The notes: a model not told the origin generated them from the sequence alone. A stretch of DNA of 64,000 nucleotides from Streptomyces actuosus (GCF_016921115.1 NZ_JAFFZS010000037.1:1-64000), one strand, 5' to 3'. Positions 1-9,102 are shown, counted from the first letter of the stretch. Program-made: numbers and translations.

Positions 1-253
1 ACAGGAACCCGTAGCCGGGATGGATGGCGTCCGCGCCGGACTCGCGGGCGGCCTTGAGTACTTTCTCGATGTCCAGGTAGCTGGTGGCCGGGGTGTCACC
101 GCCCAGAGCGAACGCCTCATCCGCGGCACGGACATGCGACGCGTCCCGGTCCGGGTCGGCGTAGACGGCCACGCTCGCGATCCCGGCGTCCCGGCAGGCC
201 CGGGCCACCCGGACAGCGATCTCACCACGGTTGGCGATGAGCACCCTGCGCAT
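1..253 (-). CDS. Biotin carboxylase (acyl-CoA carboxylase alpha subunit), N-terminal 84 residues
   Basis: The reverse strand reads an ATP-grasp biotin carboxylase N-terminus. It opens with MRRVLIANRGEIAVRVARAC, followed by an SVAVY segment and the IHPGYGFL motif at the cut edge. The enzyme would carboxylate the biotin of an acyl-CoA carboxylase, supplying malonyl-CoA or methylmalonyl-CoA. The gene is truncated by the window edge. Its ATG lies one base past the flavin reductase stop, so the two are probably cotranscribed. A dedicated carboxylase inside a metabolite cluster is known for angucycline loci (JadJ-type). That link is inference, since no PKS gene is visible here. Confidence 0.9.
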   Translation of the reverse strand, partial: MRRVLIANRGEIAVRVARACRDAGIASVAVYADPDRDASHVRAADEAFALGGDTPATSYLDIEKVLKAARESGADAIHPGYGFL

Positions 254-254
254 G

Positions 255-860
255 TCAGGACGCCTGCCGGGCCGGTGCCGGGACCTCGCTCCGCCGCGCC
301 GCCGCGTGCTCGGGGCCGGTGTGGCCGAAGAGTCCGGGGCCCGTCTGCAGCGGGCCCAGGGAGCCGTCGAAGAAGATCAACGGCTCTTGGCCGTGCTGGG
401 GCACGCCCAGTTCCACGACCTCGCCGACGAGGATGTCGTGGTCGCCGGCACCGTGGATGTCGACGGTGGTGCAGGTGAGGTGGGCGAGTGCCTCGCTCAG
501 CACCGGCAGGCCGTCGGCGGTGAAGTGGTGCGGGAGACCGTCGAACACGTCGGGCCGCCGCTCGGCGAAGTGCCGGGCCAGCGGCTGCTGCCGCGCGGAC
601 AGGAAGTTCACGGTGAAGCCGCCGCTCTCCTGGAGCAGGGAGTGCAGCCGTGACTGCTTGTGCAGGCAGAACAGCACGAGCGGGGGCTCCAGCGAGACCG
701 AGGTGAAGGAGTTGACGGTCGTGCCGTCGGCGCGGCCGTCCGGCCCGGTGGTGATCACCGTGACCCCGGTCGTGAACAGGCCGCACACGCGGCGCAGGCT
801 CAGTGGCTCGATGGGCTGGCGCTCATGGGTGCGGGTCAGCGACCGCGCTGCTGCGGACAT
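255..860 (-). CDS. Flavin reductase (FMN-binding split-barrel) of a two-component oxygenase or halogenase
   Basis: This 201-residue protein matches the flavin reductase-like domain: GVTVITT near residue 32, the TVNSFTSVSLEPPL flavin-binding segment around 48-62, and FTVNFL near 82. Such enzymes use NAD(P)H to make free reduced flavin for a partner monooxygenase or halogenase. The ATG at 860 has an upstream GGAAAGGG. It lies directly downstream of the FAD-dependent halogenase-like gene and one base before the biotin carboxylase gene, so the obvious partner is the neighbour. The C-terminal 25 residues are Ala/Pro/Arg-rich and probably disordered. Confidence 0.9.
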   Translation of the reverse strand: MSAAARSLTRTHERQPIEPLSLRRVCGLFTTGVTVITTGPDGRADGTTVNSFTSVSLEPPLVLFCLHKQSRLHSLLQESGGFTVNFLSARQQPLARHFAERRPDVFDGLPHHFTADGLPVLSEALAHLTCTTVDIHGAGDHDILVGEVVELGVPQHGQEPLIFFDGSLGPLQTGPGLFGHTGPEHAAARRSEVPAPARQAS

Positions 861-944
861 TGCGGATCCCTTTCCTGGGAATTCAAGGGAGGTCGGCGGA
901 ATTCACGGGATGCCGAACTCGGGGCATTCGGAGAATGCGCGGGG

Positions 945-2657
945 TCAGAGGAGCTTGCGGACCTTGGCCCCGGCCTTGACGATTCCGAGCAGGAACTCCC
1001 GGCCGACGCTGTTCATCTCCGGCGGGGCCTCGACCGACGCCCAGTAGAGGAAACGGGCCATGGTCGACGTGGACGGGTAGATGAACCGCTTCTGCTCGTC
1101 CTTCCAGCCGAAGACCGGATTCACCACCGGCGAGTCCTGGAGCAGCTTGAAGACGATGTCGGCCGCCTCGTCACCGGTGAGGGCGCCTGCCTCGTACTTC
1201 TCGCAGGTCTCCGCGGTGGCCTCCAGCAGCCGCTTGAAGGAGTCGCTCTGCGGCCACCACAGGCCCGGGTGGGAGACGTTCTCCAACTCGTCGAAGTGCT
1301 CGGTGCGGCCGTCGCGGACGTGCTTGAGGCGGGCCCGGGTCAGGCGCATGGTGCCCGGCGTGATGAAGGAGCCCCACACCCGGAAGACCGCGTTCCACAG
1401 GCGGAAGTGGGAGAAGGCGATGAAGGAGCTGTTGACCAGCTCGTCGTTGTACTGGAGCAGGCCCTGTTCCAGGCGCTCGACGTACTCGAAGCGCTCGGCG
1501 GAGAAGTCGCCGTCCTTCAGGGCGGCCACCAGGCGGGAGGTCAGCGCGTCGACGACCTCCATGGTGTTGGACAGGCCGCGGGAGAAGAGCGGGTCCAGGA
1601 AGCCGGCCGCGTGCGACATCAGGCACCAGCGGTCGCCGATGGTCCTCTTGGAGGAGTACTGGAGCCGGTCGGTGGAGATCCACTCGCGCACCCGGGTGGC
1701 GCCGTCGAACTGCCGCTTGACCGCCGGGTACTTGTCGAGGAAGAGCTGGAACTCCTGCTCCGGGGTCAGGTCGGTGGGCTTGGGGTAGGTGCGCTCGTCC
1801 ATGGTCAGGCCGACGCTGCACAGCGGGTTGCGCGACTTGGGGTGGTTGTCGAACGGGATGATCCAGAACCAGCCGCGCTCGATGAGGTGGTGCATGGTGC
1901 CGGTGTGCCAGTCGGCCGGCGGGCGCACGTCCTTGGCGTGCCCGCTGACGTCGTCGAACCGCTTGACGCCGACGTAGTGTGTGAACATCGACCGGGAGTG
2001 GTGCTTGAAGCGGGCCGGCTTGTCGCGCAGGTCGAACTTGTCGGCCAGCGGGGAGCGGAAACCGGAGGCGTCCACCAGGTACTTGCCCCGGTACAGCTCG
2101 GGCTGGGCGTTCGGGGCGGCGCTCCGGCCGAGGACGGTCACCCCGTCGTCGTCGAACTCCACCTCGCTCGCACGCCAGTTCTGCCGCGGAGTGCAGCCGT
2201 ACTTGATCGCGACGTGGAACATGAAGGAGTCGCTGTCCTGGCGGAACATGTGGCTGTTCTGGTGGAAGATCTTCGGCAGGGCCAGCTGGGTGGCCTGTCG
2301 CGGGTCGGGCTCCTTGCCGACCTCGTGCTTCATGAAGCCGAAGTGCGCCTTGGTGCCGAACGTGGGGCCGATGTCCCGGGTGGAGGCCTCCACGCTGGCC
2401 AGGCTCTTCAGCTCCGGGATGTCGTGGCGCTCGGCGAGGATGTGGATCCACTCCACGAGTTGCGGGGTCATGGACTCGCCGATGGCGAAGCGCGGATGGG
2501 CCGCGGCGTCGACCAGCAGGACCTTCGCGCCGTGCTTGGCCAGGACGGCTCCGGTGACGGAGCCGGCCAGGCCGGAACCCAGGATGATGACGTCGAAGGT
2601 CATCTCCTCGGGTATGTGCGCCGTCTCGGGCGCTCCTTCGGTCTTCTTCGCGACCAT
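945..2657 (-). CDS. FAD-dependent halogenase-like oxidoreductase (tryptophan/phenol halogenase family)
   Basis: This is a 570-residue flavoprotein. A GSGLAG dinucleotide-binding loop sits near residue 28, an ESMTPQ element follows, and a WFWIIP segment near residue 263 fits the W-x-W-x-I-P motif that separates flavin-dependent halogenases from ordinary monooxygenases. A lysine in GTKAHFGF is a possible counterpart of the catalytic lysine. The length and about 200 residues after the Rossmann part resemble halogenases acting on phenolic or carrier-bound substrates. The neighbouring flavin reductase would supply FADH2. The ATG has AAGGAG seven bases upstream. A large terminator-like hairpin lies in its leader. 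A non-halogenating hydroxylase cannot be excluded. Confidence 0.8.
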   Translation of the reverse strand: MVAKKTEGAPETAHIPEEMTFDVIILGSGLAGSVTGAVLAKHGAKVLLVDAAAHPRFAIGESMTPQLVEWIHILAERHDIPELKSLASVEASTRDIGPTFGTKAHFGFMKHEVGKEPDPRQATQLALPKIFHQNSHMFRQDSDSFMFHVAIKYGCTPRQNWRASEVEFDDDGVTVLGRSAAPNAQPELYRGKYLVDASGFRSPLADKFDLRDKPARFKHHSRSMFTHYVGVKRFDDVSGHAKDVRPPADWHTGTMHHLIERGWFWIIPFDNHPKSRNPLCSVGLTMDERTYPKPTDLTPEQEFQLFLDKYPAVKRQFDGATRVREWISTDRLQYSSKRTIGDRWCLMSHAAGFLDPLFSRGLSNTMEVVDALTSRLVAALKDGDFSAERFEYVERLEQGLLQYNDELVNSSFIAFSHFRLWNAVFRVWGSFITPGTMRLTRARLKHVRDGRTEHFDELENVSHPGLWWPQSDSFKRLLEATAETCEKYEAGALTGDEAADIVFKLLQDSPVVNPVFGWKDEQKRFIYPSTSTMARFLYWASVEAPPEMNSVGREFLLGIVKAGAKVRKLL

Positions 2658-2705
2658 GTGCTGTCTCCTTCGTCAGGGGCGGTGCACAGCAGGGAATTCA
2701 GGTCG

Positions 2706-2773
2706 AAAAAAAGGCCCCTCATTCGCCCCCGAGTGGCTTCGATTCGAAGCGAGGGGGCGGAATGAGGAGCCTT
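2706..2773 (-). terminator. Strong intrinsic terminator / attenuator in the halogenase leader
   Basis: On the minus strand an 18-bp arm starting GGCTCCTCATTCCGCCCCC pairs with GGGGGCGAATGAGGGGCC and is followed by seven U. The loop holds a second perfect hairpin (GCTTCGA/TTCGAAGC). It lies downstream of a promoter-like element at 2803-2832 and upstream of the halogenase ATG at 2657. It either ends the marR transcript or acts as an attenuator. Confidence 0.85.
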
Positions 2774-2802
2774 GAAAAGGGCGCGACGCAGCCGCTGGAT
2801 TA

Positions 2803-2832
2803 AGCGTGACAGGATTTGGCCTGAGGGTCAAC
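2803..2832 (-). promoter_or_regulatory. Promoter-like element A (TTGACC, 17 bp, CACGCT)
   Basis: On the minus strand GTTGACC is followed after 17 bp by CACGCT, preceded by TGT. The same layout occurs at 10655-10685, 17651-17681 and 19061-19091. Here the TGA inside TTGAC is also the stop codon of the upstream marR gene. It would drive the halogenase-flavin reductase-biotin carboxylase operon. Confidence 0.6.
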
Positions 2833-3787
2833 CCCGGGCCGGGACGGACGACTTGGCGCCCTCGGGAATTCCGGTCGTGGAGAACGTTTCCGGTTCGAGG
2901 AGTTTCCACAGCAGCGTGCGGAGTTCCTCCTCGCCGCCAGGACCGAGCAACTGTGCCACGTCGTCGGCGAGTTCCGTCACGGCGGCGGTGACCAGGACGA
3001 GCTTCTCCCGGCCGAGGTCGGTCACCTCCAAGGCGTACCGGCGCCGGTCGTGCGGGTCCCGGCCGCGGCGGACCAGGTCCTGCTTGACCAGTTCGTCCAC
3101 CAGTTGCGAGACGGCGGGCCCGGTGATGGCGAGGAACTCCGCGAGCCGCTGCTGGGACCAGGGGCCGAAGGCGGCGAGGGCCGACAGCGGGCCGTAGTGC
3201 CGCACGCGCAGTCCGGTGCCGGCGAGCTTGTCGTCGCCCTGCCGGCGGAGCCGGTGGTGGGCCTGGGCCACCAGGTACTCGGTGCCCTGCACGAGGGTCT
3301 GCGCCTGCTCGGGCAGCAGCCGGGCGAGCAGCTCGTCGAGCCGGGCCGTCTCCGCGGGGGTGAGGGCCGCGGTGAGCTGCGCGTCCCGGTCGGCGACCGC
3401 GCGGCGCCGCTCCTCGAGGGCCCGGCGGCCCCGGTCGGTCAGCGAGAGCACGTACTGGCGCCGGTTGTCGGGGTTGCGGGTGCGCTGCACCTCGCCGCGG
3501 GCCTCCAGGCGGTCGATGACCGCGACCATGATGGTGCGGTTGATGCCGAGGCGCTCGGCGAGGTCGAGCTGGGACTCCCAGTCGCGGCCGGTGAGCGCGT
3601 CGAGGACGAGGAAGTCGCGGGAGTCGGTGCCGTCGGCGCCGTGGTCGGTCTGCGAGAACTGGGCGTACACCCGGCGCAGGAGGTAGCTGACGAAGTCCGT
3701 GAGTGACGCCGGGAGCGCACCGGCGACCTCGGCCGTCTCCTCGGTCCGCGTCACGGGTCCCTGGACTTCCTCGCGTTCACGCCGCAC
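2828..3787 (-). CDS. Tandem-domain MarR-family transcriptional regulator
   Basis: The 319-residue protein contains two complete MarR winged-helix units. The first spans roughly residues 55-130 (helices around SQLDLAERLGINRT, wing NPDNRRQ). The second spans roughly 190-265 (SQQRLAEFLAITGPAV, wing DPHDRRR). Ordinary MarR proteins are about 150 residues and dimerise; this one may be a pseudo-dimer in one chain. The GTG at 3787 was chosen because GGAGG lies seven bases upstream. It sits between the halogenase operon and the DHA2 exporter, so it probably senses the cluster product or a phenolic intermediate. The stop codon overlaps promoter-like element A. Confidence 0.85.
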   Translation of the reverse strand: MRREREEVQGPVTRTEETAEVAGALPASLTDFVSYLLRRVYAQFSQTDHGADGTDSRDFLVLDALTGRDWESQLDLAERLGINRTIMVAVIDRLEARGEVQRTRNPDNRRQYVLSLTDRGRRALEERRRAVADRDAQLTAALTPAETARLDELLARLLPEQAQTLVQGTEYLVAQAHHRLRRQGDDKLAGTGLRVRHYGPLSALAAFGPWSQQRLAEFLAITGPAVSQLVDELVKQDLVRRGRDPHDRRRYALEVTDLGREKLVLVTAAVTELADDVAQLLGPGGEEELRTLLWKLLEPETFSTTGIPEGAKSSVPARG

Positions 3788-4007
3788 AACAGCACCTCCT
3801 GCCCGAGTATAGGCGCGGCGCCGGTACGGCCCGGGTCCGCGCCGGACGCACCGTCGCCGGAACCGCCGGCGCGCCGGTTCGTCCGCCGGCATCGACCTCG
3901 ACGTGGATCGGCGCGGCGGCGGGCCGCCCGCGGATCCGGTGCCCCCGCGACCGTCGAAGAGCCGGCGGCCCCGCCGCGGGGGAAGGAGGCGGGGCCGCCG
4001 GAGCGGT

Positions 4008-5483
4008 TCACAGCGCGGCGGGGGTGTGCTCCGCGCCGGGCTGCTGCTGCGGTGCGGTACCGGGGAGGGTCAGGACGGCCGTCAGCAGGCCCAGCAGGTA
4101 CAGGGCGCCGCCGAGCAGGAAACCGTAGGAGTATCCGGTGGTCAGTGCGTCGGGCAGCTTGCTGCCCGGCAGCTCGTGCTCGGTGACGACCGTCGCGGTC
4201 GCGGCGAGGGTGGCCAGGCCGATCGCGCCGCCGATCTGCTGGGCGGTGTTGACCAGGCCGGAGGCGGCGCCGGTGGCCTGCGGAGCGACGCCGCGGACGC
4301 TGATGACGGTGACGGCGACGAAGACCATGCCGAGGCCGAGGCCGGAGACCAGCTGGGCGGGCAGCAGGGCGACCATCGGGTTCTGGCCCGGGGCCAGGAG
4401 GCTGAACCAGACCATGCCCGCGGTGCCGACGACCAGGCCGAGGGAGATGACGGTGCGCTCGGGGAGACGGGCGAGCAGCTGCGGGCCGAGGCCGCCGGCC
4501 GCGATGCCCATGCCGAGCGCGAAGGGCAGGTAGGCCACGCCCGTGACCATCGGCTGGTAGCCCTTGACGATCTGCATGTACAGGGTCAGGAAGTAGAAGG
4601 TGGCGAGCATGCCGGCCCCGACCAGGAACATGATCAGGTTGGCGCCGACGCGGCTCTTGTCGGCCAGGACCCCGCGGGGGATCATCGGCGCGTTGCTGGA
4701 GCGCTGGATGGCGACGAAGACGGCGATCAGCACGAGGGCGACCGCCAGGCCGATCAGGGTGACGGCGTCGTCGAGGCCCTTGTCGCCGGCCCGGTTGATG
4801 CCGTAGACCAGCGCGCCGAAGCCGAACGTGGCGGCGAACGCGCCGGGCACGTCGACCTTGCCGCGCTCGCGCTCGCCCTCGATCAGGACGGTGGTGCCGA
4901 GCAGGACGGCCAGGGCGATCGGGATGTTGACGAACATCACCCAGCGCCAGCTCAGGTACTCGGTGAGCGCGCCGCCGAGCAGCAGGCCGACGACCGAGCC
5001 GAGGCCGCCCATCGCGCCGTACACGCCGAGCGCCTTGTTGCGGGCCTGTCCGGCGGGGAAGGTGGTGGCCAGCAGCGACAGGGCGGTGGGGGCGGCGATG
5101 GCCGCGCCCGCGCCCTGGATCATCCGGGCCGCGATGAGCAGCTCTCCGCTCTGGGCGAGACCGCCGAGCAGGGAGGCGCCGGTGAACAGGATCAGGCCCG
5201 TGCGGAAGACCCGGCGACGGCCGAAGAGGTCACCGGCCCGGCCGCCGGCCAGCAGCAGGCCGCCGAAGGCCAGGGCATAGGCGGTGACGATCCAGCCGAG
5301 GCTGGACTCGCTCAGCCCCAGCGCGCCCTGCATGCTCGGCAGGGCGACGGCGACGATGGTGTTGTCGAGGACGAGCATCAGCTGTGCTGCGGCGATGACC
5401 AGCAGCGCGAGGCCGAGCTTGCCGTCCTGCTGCGGCGGCGCCGCGGCCTGGGGGACGGCCTGGGTGCGGTCTTGCAGCGACAT
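4008..5483 (-). CDS. DHA2-family MFS drug:proton antiporter (14 TMS)
   Basis: This 491-residue membrane protein has about 14 hydrophobic helices. It shows the DHA2 signature LDNTIVAVALPSM in helix 1, AGRAGDLFGRRR in the loop between helices 2 and 3, and an RMIQGAGAAIAAPTAL motif C-like segment. It most likely exports the metabolite made by the cluster or a toxic intermediate. The ATG at 5483 has GGAGAGAG upstream. The adjacent tandem MarR regulator is the natural candidate to control it. The C-terminus ends in a Gln/Pro-rich tail. Confidence 0.92.
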   Translation of the reverse strand: MSLQDRTQAVPQAAAPPQQDGKLGLALLVIAAAQLMLVLDNTIVAVALPSMQGALGLSESSLGWIVTAYALAFGGLLLAGGRAGDLFGRRRVFRTGLILFTGASLLGGLAQSGELLIAARMIQGAGAAIAAPTALSLLATTFPAGQARNKALGVYGAMGGLGSVVGLLLGGALTEYLSWRWVMFVNIPIALAVLLGTTVLIEGERERGKVDVPGAFAATFGFGALVYGINRAGDKGLDDAVTLIGLAVALVLIAVFVAIQRSSNAPMIPRGVLADKSRVGANLIMFLVGAGMLATFYFLTLYMQIVKGYQPMVTGVAYLPFALGMGIAAGGLGPQLLARLPERTVISLGLVVGTAGMVWFSLLAPGQNPMVALLPAQLVSGLGLGMVFVAVTVISVRGVAPQATGAASGLVNTAQQIGGAIGLATLAATATVVTEHELPGSKLPDALTTGYSYGFLLGGALYLLGLLTAVLTLPGTAPQQQPGAEHTPAAL

Positions 5484-5661
5484 GAGCTCTCTCCGATGTC
5501 TCAAGGGTTGGGGGGTGCGGAGCGGAACGGCCGTGGGCAGGCGCGGGGGACGCGGCGCGGAGGTGCCCGTGCGGGTGCGAGCGGGCGGGCGCCTCCGAAG
5601 GGCCGCGGTCCCCTGGCCCGGCGGGGTGCGACGGACGGGCCGGGTGCGGGCCGGCGCCGGT

Positions 5662-6339
5662 TCAGCGGGCGGTGGAGCCGGCCCTGCTGCCCCAGATGTC
5701 CAGGTCCTCATAGGCGGCGCGCCACTCGGTCTCGTAGGCGTTGCGCAGCTGCTCGGGCATCTTGCCGAGGACCGCGGCGAGCTTGGCGGCGGCCATGTCG
5801 TCGAGCAGCCAGGGCAGGTAGCGGCGGGAGTCCTCGCCGACGCGGGTGCGCTGCTCGGCGCTGAACGCCGCCCACTGCTCCTGGGTCATCGTCAGGTCCA
5901 TGAGGGCGAGCGCCTCTCGCTCCTCGTGGTCGAGGTGGTGGCTGAGGCTGGTGTACAGGGTGTCGGTGAGGCCGCCCAGGCGCTCCGGACCGGAGTCGCG
6001 GTCGGCGAGGGCGGCGTCGATGTCGGCGAGCAGCGGGTCGATGACCGCGTGCTCGGCCTCCATCGCGTCCAGCAGGGCCAGCTCGTCGGGCCTGCCCGCC
6101 AGGGCCTGCTGCATCACCGGCCACACCGTGACGTCCTCGCTGGTGTGGTGGATGGTGAGGAACTTCTTGAACAGCTCCCATCCGACCGCGGTGCTCAGCA
6201 CGTGCCGGGGGTCCTCGTCGACCCGGGCGGTGATCCGCGCGATCCGCTCCAGTTCGCGGCGCAGCGCGTCGTGGATCGCGAACATCATCGTCATGTCCAG
6301 GTTCTTGAACTTCTCGACGTTCCAGACGTTCTGGCTCAT
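5662..6339 (-). CDS. Hemerythrin HHE-domain protein
   Basis: The 225-residue, all-helical, cysteine-free protein carries spaced His/Glu motifs typical of a di-iron hemerythrin: FLTIHHTSEDVTVWP, AEHAVIDPLL and LSHHLDHEEREAL. Such proteins bind oxygen, NO or act as iron-dependent sensors or protectants. The start at 6339 is preceded by GAGGGAGAG. The upstream stretch 6390-6460 is unusually AT-rich with TTGATAG and GTTGAC elements, so it probably has its own promoter. Its place among flavin enzymes suggests oxygen or redox protection, which is inference. Confidence 0.88.
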   Translation of the reverse strand: MSQNVWNVEKFKNLDMTMMFAIHDALRRELERIARITARVDEDPRHVLSTAVGWELFKKFLTIHHTSEDVTVWPVMQQALAGRPDELALLDAMEAEHAVIDPLLADIDAALADRDSGPERLGGLTDTLYTSLSHHLDHEEREALALMDLTMTQEQWAAFSAEQRTRVGEDSRRYLPWLLDDMAAAKLAAVLGKMPEQLRNAYETEWRAAYEDLDIWGSRAGSTAR

Positions 6340-6517
6340 CGTTCTCTCTCCCTCGTGCCTCGGTGCTCCGTCGCGCTCTGCGCTTGCCTGCTCTGCGAGA
6401 CTATCGTCAACGTACTTATCTATCAACCTGCCAACTAGCAAAATGCCAATCATCAGCTGCCGAAGCAACTGTTTTCCGGTCACTCCACCGCACCGACCCG
6501 GCCATGAGAAACGCAGG

Positions 6518-7822
6518 TCAGAGACGTGCACCGGAAGACAGGGCGGGCTCCTCGCGCTCGTTTCCGGCCGTTCCGGTGACCTGGCCGGGATCGGTCTGAC
6601 CCCTGCGGACGAGGGCGAGGGCCGGCGTGGTCGCGGCCGTGGTGACCAGCGCCATCAGCACGAGGATCGTGAACAGCTGCGGGCCGATGACCCCCAGCCC
6701 CAGACCGACGTCCAGCACCACCAGCTCGGTCAGGCCGCGGCAGTTCATCAGCGCGCCGAGCGTCATCGCGTCCCGCCAGCCCTGGCCGGACAACCGGGCC
6801 GCCAGTGAGCCCCCGCCCCACTTGCCGAGCACCGCCACCGCCAGTACCGCACCCGCCCACAGCCACTGCCGCGGATCCGCGGCCAGCAGGGAGACATCGG
6901 TCTTCAGACCGGTGCCGACGAAGAAGAGCGGCAGCAGCACCGGCAGCGCGAACGCACGCAGCCGGGTCGCGGTGACCTCCACCGCCCGGTTCCCGCGCGG
7001 CGCGACGACACCGAGGACGAACGCGCCGAACAGCGCGTGCACCCCGATCCCGTCGGTGGCGCAGGCGGCCAGGCACACGCCGCTGAACAGCACGACGAGG
7101 ACGACCCCGTCGGCATGACGCCGCTCGGCGCGCGCGGCCCAGCGGGCCAGCAGCGGACGCACGACGATCACCATGACCGCGGCGAAGCCGACGGCGTACA
7201 GCGCCGTGATGACCGCCTCCAGGGGCGAACCGCTGCCGGTCACCGCCACCACGGCGGCCAGCAGGCACCAGGCGGTCACGTCGTCCACGGCCGCGCTGGC
7301 CATCGCCAGCGCCCCCACCCGGGAGCGGTACAGGCCCCGGTCGGTGAGGATGCGGGCCAGCACCGGAAAGGCGGTGATGCTCATCGACACCGCGATGAAC
7401 AGCACGAACGACAGACGGTCGGCGCCGGCGGGCGCGAACGTGCCGTACATCCCGAGCGCGAGCAGGGTGCCCAGCGCCAGCGGCAGGGCGATGCCGGCCT
7501 GGGAGACCGCGACCGCGGTGCGGCTGTGGCCGCGCAGCGAGCCGAGGTCGAGCTCCAGCCCGACGAGGAACATGAAGGCGAGCAGTCCGACGTCGCCGAG
7601 CACACCGAGGTACGGCAGCACGGACTGCGGGAAGAGCCAGCCCTGGGCGCCGGGCCACAGCAGGCCCAGCAGCGAGGGTCCGAGCAGGATGCCGACGGCG
7701 ATCTCACCGACCACCGGAGGCTGGCCGAGCCGTCTGACGAGCTGCGCACCGGCCCCGCACGCGAGGATCACCACGGGCAGGGCGACCAGCAGGTCGGGTA
7801 ACGGATCGGAGGCAGCGGCCAT
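6518..7822 (-). CDS. CPA2-type cation/proton antiporter (KefB/NapA-like)
   Basis: This 434-residue membrane protein has about 12 helices in the sodium/hydrogen exchanger fold, including PPVVGEIAVGILLGPSLLG in the first repeat and a SAAVDDVTAWCLLA helix with the Asp-Asp ion-binding pair typical of CPA2. It lacks a cytoplasmic TrkA domain. It would exchange Na+ or K+ for protons, or export an ionised metabolite. Such antiporters occur in several aromatic polyketide clusters. ATG 7822 is preferred over the adjacent GTG 7825 because GGAG lies six bases before it. Confidence 0.9.
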   Translation of the reverse strand: MAAASDPLPDLLVALPVVILACGAGAQLVRRLGQPPVVGEIAVGILLGPSLLGLLWPGAQGWLFPQSVLPYLGVLGDVGLLAFMFLVGLELDLGSLRGHSRTAVAVSQAGIALPLALGTLLALGMYGTFAPAGADRLSFVLFIAVSMSITAFPVLARILTDRGLYRSRVGALAMASAAVDDVTAWCLLAAVVAVTGSGSPLEAVITALYAVGFAAVMVIVVRPLLARWAARAERRHADGVVLVVLFSGVCLAACATDGIGVHALFGAFVLGVVAPRGNRAVEVTATRLRAFALPVLLPLFFVGTGLKTDVSLLAADPRQWLWAGAVLAVAVLGKWGGGSLAARLSGQGWRDAMTLGALMNCRGLTELVVLDVGLGLGVIGPQLFTILVLMALVTTAATTPALALVRRGQTDPGQVTGTAGNEREEPALSSGARL

Positions 7823-7912
7823 CACGTACTCCAGACAGGGGGAGGGGCGGGAAAGCGCGCGGGTACCTGGATCGAACGGGGCGCGATGCTCTGCCGGACC
7901 ACCGAGACGGCG

Positions 7913-8524
7913 TCAGGCGCCGTACGGGACAGCGGCCTTGGCCGCGCGCAGGGCGCGGGCCCACCACAGCAGCTGGTCGAGCATGAGCTTGGCGGCGGCT
8001 GCCGCGCCCTCGGGGTCGGCGGGGAACCGGCCCTCGTCGTCGTAGTGGTCGAGGATCCGGGGGAAGGTGACGATGTCCTTCATCCCCACGCAGTGGAACT
8101 CGGCGAAGATCTGCCGCAGGTGCTCGATCGCCCGCACCCCGCCGGCCGTGCCGAGCCCGTAGCCGACGAAGCCGACCGGCTTGGCCTCCCACTCCCGCTG
8201 GAAGCTGTCGATGAGCGTCTTCAGCGGTCCGGGGACGCTGCGGTTGTACTCGGGGACGACCACCACGTACGCCTCCGCCCGCGTCAGCCTCGGACGCAGC
8301 GCGGCGGCCAGCGGGTCGTCGGCGTCGAGGCTCGCGGGCAGCAGGTGGCCGGCGACGTCGACGGTGTCCAGGACGAGGTCGTCGCGGCGCCCGGCCACAC
8401 CGGCGAACCAGCCGGCGACGTCCGGGGCGAGCCGCCCGTCGCGCGCCGAGCCGACCAGGAGGGCGACCCGCACCGGCCGCGTGTCCCCGGCCGGGCGCGC
8501 CGCGGAACCGGCGGAGGCGGTCAT
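7913..8524 (-). CDS. NADPH-dependent FMN reductase (flavodoxin-fold quinone/azo reductase family)
   Basis: The 203-residue protein has the LLVGSARDGRLAP phosphate loop and the PEYNRSVPGPLKTLIDSF motif of the NADPH-dependent FMN reductase family. It would reduce flavin or a quinone substrate by two electrons. Its start overlaps the stop of the upstream Ddn-type gene by four bases (ATGA), so translation is coupled. Two unrelated reductases in tandem suggest reduction of a quinone or aromatic intermediate in the cluster, which is inference. Confidence 0.9.
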   Translation of the reverse strand: MTASAGSAARPAGDTRPVRVALLVGSARDGRLAPDVAGWFAGVAGRRDDLVLDTVDVAGHLLPASLDADDPLAAALRPRLTRAEAYVVVVPEYNRSVPGPLKTLIDSFQREWEAKPVGFVGYGLGTAGGVRAIEHLRQIFAEFHCVGMKDIVTFPRILDHYDDEGRFPADPEGAAAAAKLMLDQLLWWARALRAAKAAVPYGA

Positions 8525-8925
8525 CGCCGGCCCGCCCGGTGCGACACGGGCACCGGCGTCAGCGCGATGAACTCGTGGGCCTCCACCCGGCTCAGGATGC
8601 GACGGGTCAGAGCGGGCATCTTCGTCGTGCCGTCGTCGGTGAAGACGACCGGGTCGGTGACCCTGATCCGGCGTCCGCGGGTGGTGATCTCGCACCCGCC
8701 CGCTGCCAGTACGTTCTTGACCCAGTCCGAGCCGGGCCCGTACGGCAGCGTGATGACGATGTCGTCGCCGCGCCGGAACAGCTTCACCGGCGTGCTGAAC
8801 TCCCGCCCCGACTTGCGCCCGCGGTGGTGCACCTTCCCGAACCCGGGGAGCCTGCTGAAGAGCGGTCCCACGAAACGGTTGGCGAACTTGCGGTTGAAGC
8901 GCGCCACTTTCCTGTCGATCGGCAT
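8521..8925 (-). CDS. Deazaflavin (F420)-dependent nitroreductase family protein (Ddn/DUF385)
   Basis: A 134-residue split-barrel protein with the hallmark HRGRKSGREFSTPVKLFRRG segment of the Ddn/DUF385 family, which often uses coenzyme F420H2. GAGGAGGG precedes the ATG at 8925. The stop overlaps the FMN reductase start. The family acts on quinones, enones or nitro compounds; the substrate here is unknown. Free-standing members in metabolite clusters usually tailor the product. Confidence 0.88.
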   Translation of the reverse strand: MPIDRKVARFNRKFANRFVGPLFSRLPGFGKVHHRGRKSGREFSTPVKLFRRGDDIVITLPYGPGSDWVKNVLAAGGCEITTRGRRIRVTDPVVFTDDGTTKMPALTRRILSRVEAHEFIALTPVPVSHRAGRR

Positions 8926-9102
8926 GTCTTCCCTCCTCTGCTCTGCCTGGTGATCCGCCTGTGCTGCAGGTGCCGCCCGCTGCACGGGCCGCACACATGC
9001 CCGTCTCTCCCCCGCCGCCGACAGCGGGGGCGAGGCGGGTGCCCGGCGCCGTGCGCCGGGACGGGTGCCCCGCCCCGGCGCACGGCGGTGAGGGGAGCGC
9101 GG

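Noticed and set aside
660..2765. Plus-strand 701-codon frame over the halogenase gene
   Set aside because: Antisense shadow of a clear flavoprotein; Val/Gly/Glu-rich composition typical of such shadows.
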